DNA from: Marinobacter sp. EhC06
GTDB taxonomy: Bacteria; Pseudomonadota; Gammaproteobacteria; Pseudomonadales; Oleiphilaceae
Direction: 5' to 3'
Length of the DNA: 64,000 nt
Assembly (NCBI RefSeq): GCF_001650915.1
Contig: NZ_LXYO01000023.1
Span: 868,001-932,000, forward strand
Shown: positions 63,733 through 64,000 of the stretch, one piece after another
Layout of the letters: every line of letters starts with the position of its first letter
Numbering within the stretch: the stretch's first letter is position 1
Program-made: the position numbers and the translations under genes
Notes under the pieces: model-generated
The model's database searches: none
What the model saw: the letters and a program-made list of their open reading frames with translations, nothing else
Told to the model about the DNA's origin: nothing

Positions 63733-63999
63733 ATGAGTTCATCCGTTGAAAGCCGTCAGGCGAAGATGATTGATGAGCTGAGGACCTTTATCAAGAAGGT
63801 TCTGAGCGATCCGACCATTGCCGTTAAATCCATGGAGATCGCCCGCAAGCATCGTGGCAAGCCGAATGCCGAGGAGCTGATTGCACAGGAGATCAGTGCC
63901 AGCACGAATATCCGGATTCCGGAGAACTGGAGTGAGGCGGACAAGATGTTCCTGGATATCATCCACGATGTTCTGGATGATGAAGAGGCGCTTTACTGA
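63733..63999 (+). CDS. Small protein of unknown function
   Basis: Protein of 88 aa, mostly alpha-helical and charged, with no signal peptide or membrane segment. It shows a helix-forming N-terminus (VESRQAKMIDELRTFIKKVL), a central basic stretch (ARKHRGKPNAEEL) and an acidic end (DIIHDVLDDEEALY). I recognise no domain. GGAG precedes the ATG. It follows the PiT gene by 89 bases on the same strand; a functional link is not shown. Confidence 0.7.
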   Translation: MSSSVESRQAKMIDELRTFIKKVLSDPTIAVKSMEIARKHRGKPNAEELIAQEISASTNIRIPENWSEADKMFLDIIHDVLDDEEALY

Positions 64000-64000
64000 G

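Overview
The window reads as a chromosomal segment of a marine gammaproteobacterium, most likely Marinobacter or a close relative. This is inferred from gene content and protein style: long-form PstC and PstA, FadE, rubredoxin and rubredoxin reductase, RapA, CysZ, and the gene order hpt-ubiC-ubiA-phoB-phoR. No database search was run. Coding density is high. There is no rRNA, tRNA, insertion sequence, prophage or CRISPR array that I can see. The first gene (pstS) is cut by the window edge.

Layout. 1-5.4 kb: high-affinity phosphate uptake and its signalling arm (pstS-pstC-pstA-pstB-phoU). 5.4-5.7 kb: two copies of a large hairpin repeat. 5.7-10.3 kb, minus strand: a HIT protein, a UbiF-like hydroxylase, a YbaK-type deacylase, an MscS channel and MnmH. 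10.4-12.0 kb: a methyltransferase, then on the minus strand a strong candidate for a CsrB/RsmY/RsmZ-type regulatory RNA with a GacA/UvrY-type box upstream, and a VanZ-like protein. 12.0-22.7 kb: cysZ-rapA, fadE-crcB, a cold-shock gene with a long leader, plsC, a secreted dienelactone-hydrolase-family protein, ald and a GST-like gene. 22.9-32.4 kb: a complete uptake and hydrolysis locus for small alpha-glucosides, probably sucrose or maltose type (porin, binding protein, two permeases, GH13 alpha-glucosidase, ATPase, LacI regulator, fructokinase). 32.5-42.3 kb: a Yip1-like membrane protein, a Tat-exported PhoD-type phosphatase behind a candidate Pho box, a P-type ATPase, a divergent phosphoketolase, a third hairpin repeat and ilvD. 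42.3-49.6 kb: an EAL protein, pbpG, a short asparaginase-domain protein, rsuA, a YdjM-like hydrolase and mltB. 49.9-54.9 kb: a CheY-like regulator convergent with phoR, then phoB, ubiA, ubiC and hpt. 55.2-64.0 kb: rubredoxin and its reductase, tesB, a second EAL protein, a MioC-like flavodoxin, a diguanylate cyclase, a PiT phosphate transporter and a small unknown protein.

Two themes run through the window. The first is phosphate: Pst-PhoU, PhoBR, the PhoD-like phosphatase, the PiT carrier, and candidate Pho boxes before phoB and phoD. The second is global regulation: the Rsm-type RNA, three c-di-GMP proteins, and the hairpin repeats whose conserved core carries ANGGA motifs of the kind bound by CsrA/RsmA. 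The Rsm-type RNA and the repeat family are the observations I consider most worth following up.
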